From contig NZ_JYOO01000014.1 of NCBI RefSeq assembly GCF_000956595.1, positions 61,551 to 125,550 of the forward strand: a stretch of DNA of 64,000 nt, given 5' to 3'. The DNA is from Priestia aryabhattai B8W22. Lineage in GTDB: Bacteria; Bacillota; Bacilli; Bacillales; Bacillaceae_H. The notes beneath the pieces are model-generated. The model was not told the origin of the DNA. It worked only from the letters and a program-made list of their open reading frames with translations, and did not search any database. A program made the position numbers and the translations under genes. Shown here piece after piece: positions 60,649-64,000 of this stretch (position 1 is the first letter of the stretch; each line of letters begins with the position of its first letter).

Positions 60649-62025
60649 ATGAGTTTGAAATATATGAAAATTATGGAAGAAATTAAGCTTGGCCTAGCAA
60701 ATGGATTGCTTATTGCAGGTGGTAAACTCCCTTCTGTTCGCCGACTCTCCCAACATTTTTCGTGCAGCAAGAATACCGTTATTAAAGCGTACAGCGAATT
60801 AGAAAAAGAGCATTTAATTTATTCTGTTCCTAAAAGCGGCTACTACGTTGTGGCAGAATTTCAACATAGGACGAATGAAAATGAAGTGATTGATTTCTTG
60901 TCTGCTGGTCCAGATAAAAACGTTATGCCTTATCTTGAATTTCAGCATTGTATAAACCAAGCGATTGAACACTACAAAGAAGAGCTTTTTACATACTCTG
61001 ATCAACAAGGCTCTTACTCATTACGGGTACAGTTAGTGAAACACTTGCAGAATCTACAGGTGTTCACTCAAGCTGAAAGGTTAGTTGTTGTATCCGGGTC
61101 TCAGCAAGCCCTTCACTTATTAGTTTCTATGCCATTTCCAAATGGAAAAAATAATATCCTGATTGAACAGCCCACTTATTTCGGTTTTATCGAGTCTCTT
61201 ACCCTGCACCAAGCTACTACTTTTGGGATCGAGCTATCGATGGAAGGCATTGATCTTGATCGTTTGGAGTACATTTTTCGAAATAATGACATAAAATTTT
61301 TCTATATTATTCCGAGATTCCACAATCCTCTTGGGCATTGTTATACAAATTTTGAGAAGAAAAAAATCGTGGAGCTGGCTGAAAAATACGATGTATACAT
61401 AGTCGAGGATGACTTTTTGGGTGACCTTGATCCCGATGCAAAATCAGATCCTTTATTTTCTTTTAATCCTTCTGGACGAGTCATTTACATTAAAAGCTTT
61501 TCGAAAATCTTTCTTCCTGGTTTACGCATTGCTGCTGTCGTGCTTCCTTCGTTAATGAATAGCAACTTTTTACGATATAAATTCAGTTCAGATTTTAATA
61601 GTTCAGCGCTTTCCCAAGGTGCTCTTGAAATTTATTTAAAAAGCGGCATGTTTACTAGTCATCTTAAAAAGATAAAAGAGGTATACCATACCAAAATGCA
61701 AACTCTTGTAGAAGCATGTGATTCACTGCTGCCCGCTCATACACATTTTTCTAAACCAACTTCAGGATTCTATTTATCCATTAGTTTGCCTGAGCATGTG
61801 ACAGCAAAACAGATCGTTCACATGCTAAACGAGCAGCACATATATGTTGATGATGCTTCTAGATTTTTTTTACCAGAATACAAACGAGACACTCTTATCC
61901 GGTTAAGCATCTCACAAGTAAATAAGAATACGATCAAACGAGGGATTGAACAGCTGGCTCAGTGCATTACTTTAATTGATGATAGAAAAAATCATCCTAT
62001 TCCAAAGAACCTTTTCCCCTTGTAG
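60649..62025 (+). CDS. MocR/GntR family regulator with aminotransferase domain
   Basis: 458 residues. N-terminal winged helix (about 5-70: LPSVRRLSQHFSCSKNTVIKAYSELEKEHLIYSVPKSGYYV) and a class I aminotransferase-like domain (about 90-450) with the PLP lysine in YIKSFSKIFLPGLRIA, preceded by NPLGH and VEDDFLGDLD. Such proteins sense amino acids or vitamin B6 through PLP, not by catalysis. AAAGGAG precedes the ATG. It probably controls the divergent EamA transporter and itself. Confidence 0.9.
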   Translation: MSLKYMKIMEEIKLGLANGLLIAGGKLPSVRRLSQHFSCSKNTVIKAYSELEKEHLIYSVPKSGYYVVAEFQHRTNENEVIDFLSAGPDKNVMPYLEFQHCINQAIEHYKEELFTYSDQQGSYSLRVQLVKHLQNLQVFTQAERLVVVSGSQQALHLLVSMPFPNGKNNILIEQPTYFGFIESLTLHQATTFGIELSMEGIDLDRLEYIFRNNDIKFFYIIPRFHNPLGHCYTNFEKKKIVELAEKYDVYIVEDDFLGDLDPDAKSDPLFSFNPSGRVIYIKSFSKIFLPGLRIAAVVLPSLMNSNFLRYKFSSDFNSSALSQGALEIYLKSGMFTSHLKKIKEVYHTKMQTLVEACDSLLPAHTHFSKPTSGFYLSISLPEHVTAKQIVHMLNEQHIYVDDASRFFLPEYKRDTLIRLSISQVNKNTIKRGIEQLAQCITLIDDRKNHPIPKNLFPL

Positions 62026-62053
62026 AATGGGAATTTAATGGACATACTAAACG

Positions 62054-62098
62054 AAAAGAAGCCAAGGAGTTAGAATCCTTGACTTCTTTTATTTAACC
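62054..62098. terminator. Shared terminator of the MocR and YtkA-like genes
   Basis: Stem AAAGAAGCCAAGGA / TCCTTGACTTCTTT (one wobble) with a short loop and T-rich flanks, between converging genes; it overlaps the YtkA-like stop. Confidence 0.8.
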
Positions 62099-62493
62099 GT
62101 AACGGTTATAAGAGGCATGTTATGCGTCCCTTTTGCAGAAACATGTGATTGCACGGTATATGTGCCAGGCTCAGAGAAAGATGTTTGTATTTCATATACA
62201 CCTTCTCCTATTTGTTTAGGCTTTAACATCTTCCCTTTCCCTTTCCCTTCACCATCTTTTTTCTTTATTTCAAATTCAATCATTTCAACATCATCATTTT
62301 TTACTTTTTCGTCTCCATATGTAATTTCGGCTTTGTAGATACCGCTTTCATTTTTCTGTAACGCCTCTGGGCCTTGAAGATTTACGTCCAACGGTTTTGG
62401 CTGCTCAGCGTTTGTGCTTTGAGCAGGTTCCTGACCACAGGCCGTTAAAAGTAAACAAAGACTGATGATAAATATACTTATTCTTTTTTTCAT
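62089..62493 (-). CDS. YtkA-like lipoprotein
   Basis: 134 residues. Lipoprotein signal MKKRISIFIISLCLLLTAC with the lipidated Cys19. The mature part is a single beta domain of the YtkA/FixH-like type: LQKNESGIYKAEITYGDEKVKNDDVEMIEFEIKKKDGEGKGKG, ending in YTVQSHVSAKGTHNMPLITVTV. Lys/Gly-rich GEGKGKGK is a local oddity. Domains of this type occur next to copper and cytochrome genes, and the divergent neighbour has possible haem histidines. The exact role is unknown. Confidence 0.82.
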   Translation of the reverse strand: MKKRISIFIISLCLLLTACGQEPAQSTNAEQPKPLDVNLQGPEALQKNESGIYKAEITYGDEKVKNDDVEMIEFEIKKKDGEGKGKGKMLKPKQIGEGVYEIQTSFSEPGTYTVQSHVSAKGTHNMPLITVTVK

Positions 62494-62643
62494 GCATTCA
62501 TCTCCTTTTTAAACCCTTTGTTTAACTATAACGCGTATTGCAAAGAAAAAAATGAATTTTTTTAAAAAAGAAGAATTTTTAAAGATTTTTTAAGAAAAAA
62601 AGTTCATACTGACACTAACTAGTTTTTTCCAAGGAGGAAGAAA

Positions 62644-63222
62644 ATGAATTCAGCTAAATCTCCAGCTAAAAAATCATGGCTACAGACATTAATCAAAAAT
62701 AAAAGTGAGCGTAAAAAAGTGATCTTTATCTTTACTATCTCTTTTTTGCTAGTTGTAGCAGGGCTTATTTATATCCCTATTTATAAACATTCCCTTCCAC
62801 TCGATTCTAAAATATATGAAGGGAATTTTAAAGAGCTTGGTTCAATTGCACGAATTGGTTTCTTTGCAGCTTTAGCCATTTATCCTGTTTTTTTATTATT
62901 AAAATGGAAACCGTTATCGCACATAAAAAAAGGAAATTTCGAGTTAAAACCGCTTATCCAATTTTTAGCCAAGTACGTTCGTCAGTGGCACGTTCCCATT
63001 GCTCTTATATCAACGGCCTTGATTATTTTACATGGTTATATGGCTTTAATAAAAGGATTTCAAGCAAATTTTACGTACTTTTCAGGAATTATTACAATGG
63101 CTGTTCTAGTTTGTTTACTTGTGATGGGTGTGAAGCGCTATAAGCGTACAGATAAAAAGTGGCATCTTAAATTTGCTATCTCTTTTTTGGTTTTGTTTAT
63201 GATTCATGCTACCTTTTCATAA
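62644..63222 (+). CDS. Membrane protein with paired histidines (ferric reductase/cytochrome b-like)
   Basis: 192 residues, five hydrophobic segments after a basic N-terminus. Histidines sit within or at the ends of helices: RQWHVPIALISTALIILHGYMAL and KKWHLKFAISFLVLFMIHATFS. The two H-x(13-14)-H pairs are the arrangement seen in haem-binding four-helix membrane proteins such as the ferric reductase-like domain. AAGGAGG precedes the ATG. It is divergent from the YtkA-like lipoprotein gene. A haem role is an inference. Confidence 0.65.
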   Translation: MNSAKSPAKKSWLQTLIKNKSERKKVIFIFTISFLLVVAGLIYIPIYKHSLPLDSKIYEGNFKELGSIARIGFFAALAIYPVFLLLKWKPLSHIKKGNFELKPLIQFLAKYVRQWHVPIALISTALIILHGYMALIKGFQANFTYFSGIITMAVLVCLLVMGVKRYKRTDKKWHLKFAISFLVLFMIHATFS

Positions 63223-63318
63223 CTTGCCATTGTTTAAAGTTTTTTATATAGGGTACAGTTCACAATGAATACATGATATGTATCACTATACGTTTTACAT
63301 CATTTAGGAGGTATAAAC

Positions 63319-63984
63319 ATGGCAAGAGTGTTAGCTGTATTATCAAGCGGATACGAAGAGAAAGATTATCACACAGGTTGGTGGGCAGAAGAATTATTTG
63401 CTCCGCTGCAAAAGCTTGAGGACGCAGGGCACACCGTTGATTTAGCCTCACCTTTTGGAGGTAAGCCGGAAGTAGACGTTCGAAGTATTTCAGAAGACTT
63501 TGATCCAGACGGAACGTATAAGAAATTATATGAATCAGGAAGAGCGGATCAGACAATGAAACTTGAAGAAGTAGATGCTGAGAACTATGACGTTATCTTA
63601 GTAGTAGGCGGCCACGGCGCTATGTTTGACTTAGCAAAAAATGTGGACTTGCATGCACTTATGAACAAAGTATACGACAACGGAGGTATTTTAGCAGCTG
63701 AGTGTCACGGACCTTCTGTTTTTGCTTTCTTGAAAGGATCCGATGATGAGCTGTTAATTAAAGGACTGGACGTAACCGGTTATCCTGATGAAATTGAACC
63801 GGAAGAAGTACTTCCCTTTTTACCATACAGTTTAGAACAAGAACTTCGTGAAGTGGCTAACTACATCCCTGAGATGGATAAAAAAGCATATGCCGTTTGG
63901 GCCAATGATCAAATTGTCACAAGCCGAGATCCTTTTTCTTCTGAGTTAATGGGTGATGAATTAGTTAAAAAGCTAAATAAATAA
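63319..63984 (+). CDS. DJ-1/PfpI family protein (type 1 glutamine amidotransferase-like)
   Basis: 221 residues, the length of the Hsp31-like/DJ-1 branch. Nucleophile-elbow Cys129 and adjacent His130 in AAECHGPSVFAF, Glu24 in GWWAEELFAP, and VVGGHGAMFDLA are family marks. Related proteins act as glyoxalase III, deglycase or chaperone; which applies cannot be read here. AGGAGG precedes the ATG. The following A-rich start of a hairpin is cut off by the window edge. Confidence 0.88.
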   Translation: MARVLAVLSSGYEEKDYHTGWWAEELFAPLQKLEDAGHTVDLASPFGGKPEVDVRSISEDFDPDGTYKKLYESGRADQTMKLEEVDAENYDVILVVGGHGAMFDLAKNVDLHALMNKVYDNGGILAAECHGPSVFAFLKGSDDELLIKGLDVTGYPDEIEPEEVLPFLPYSLEQELREVANYIPEMDKKAYAVWANDQIVTSRDPFSSELMGDELVKKLNK

Positions 63985-64000
63985 ACAAAAAAAGACTGCT

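Overview
The window looks like chromosomal DNA of a Bacillus megaterium-group (Priestia) bacterium. It is low-GC, has strong AGGAGG-type ribosome binding sites, and carries spore genes (GerPA/GerPF-like, SpoVB-like). The alpha/beta hydrolase at 9.6-10.4 kb has the catalytic residue numbering I remember for the B. megaterium epoxide hydrolase. No rRNA, tRNA, phage, insertion sequence or CRISPR array was seen. Most genes lie on the minus strand.

Layout. 0-7 kb: end of an unknown gene, a membrane acyltransferase, a two-copy PH-like protein, the ammonium transporter/PII pair (amtB-glnK) with two TnrA/GlnR boxes, and an AbgT transporter. 6.7-9.6 kb: a sortase with a fused fibronectin type III domain, its probable substrate (an MPKTG-anchored protein built from two His-containing repeats), and three tandem 86-bp DNA repeats. 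9.6-16.2 kb: epoxide hydrolase, DUF2639-like small protein, a second hydrolase, a GrpB-family protein, acyl-CoA dehydrogenase, a TcaA-like zinc-ribbon/YARHG protein and a PAS-STAS protein. 16.2-18.8 kb: a probable SigK-driven spore cluster (two GerPA/PF-like, two Hsp20-like, one GerPC-like gene that seems frameshifted in an A8 tract). 18.8-23.2 kb: vitamin B12 genes (cobQ behind a cobalamin riboswitch, btuC, btuD). 23.3-30.4 kb: DUF218 protein, aspartate-type permease, nitroreductase, SDR, NrnB-like phosphoesterase, hxlAB. 30.5-35.3 kb: a KDG (2-keto-3-deoxygluconate) catabolic operon with its LacI-type regulator KdgR; two copies of one perfect palindrome place hxlAB and the kdg operon under the same control. 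36.3-40.3 kb: a four-gene carotenoid modification operon. 41.3-47.2 kb: ureH and the complete urease operon ureABCEFGD with a TnrA/GlnR box. 47.3-55.3 kb: a degenerate TrpD-like protein, two LysM envelope proteins (one with a catalytically dead NlpC/P60 domain), nitroreductase, a glycosyltransferase-DedA-deacetylase operon and an MhqD-like hydrolase. 56-64 kb: class A PBP, SpoVB-like flippase, MocR regulator with divergent EamA exporter, YtkA-like lipoprotein, a His-containing membrane protein and a DJ-1/PfpI protein.

The strongest unexplained structure is a family of five intergenic elements (150-340 bp) with related ends (AAAAGAGGTTGAGACATAA / reverse complement). All point the same way, and each has its right end 0-9 bp from the stop codon of a minus-strand gene, for which it supplies a hairpin plus T-tract terminator. 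Other regulatory signals read by eye are three perfect TnrA/GlnR boxes, two identical MhqR-like palindromes (nitroreductase and hydrolase), and a probable SigK promoter. Start codons were moved from the longest ORF where a ribosome binding site clearly favours an internal start.
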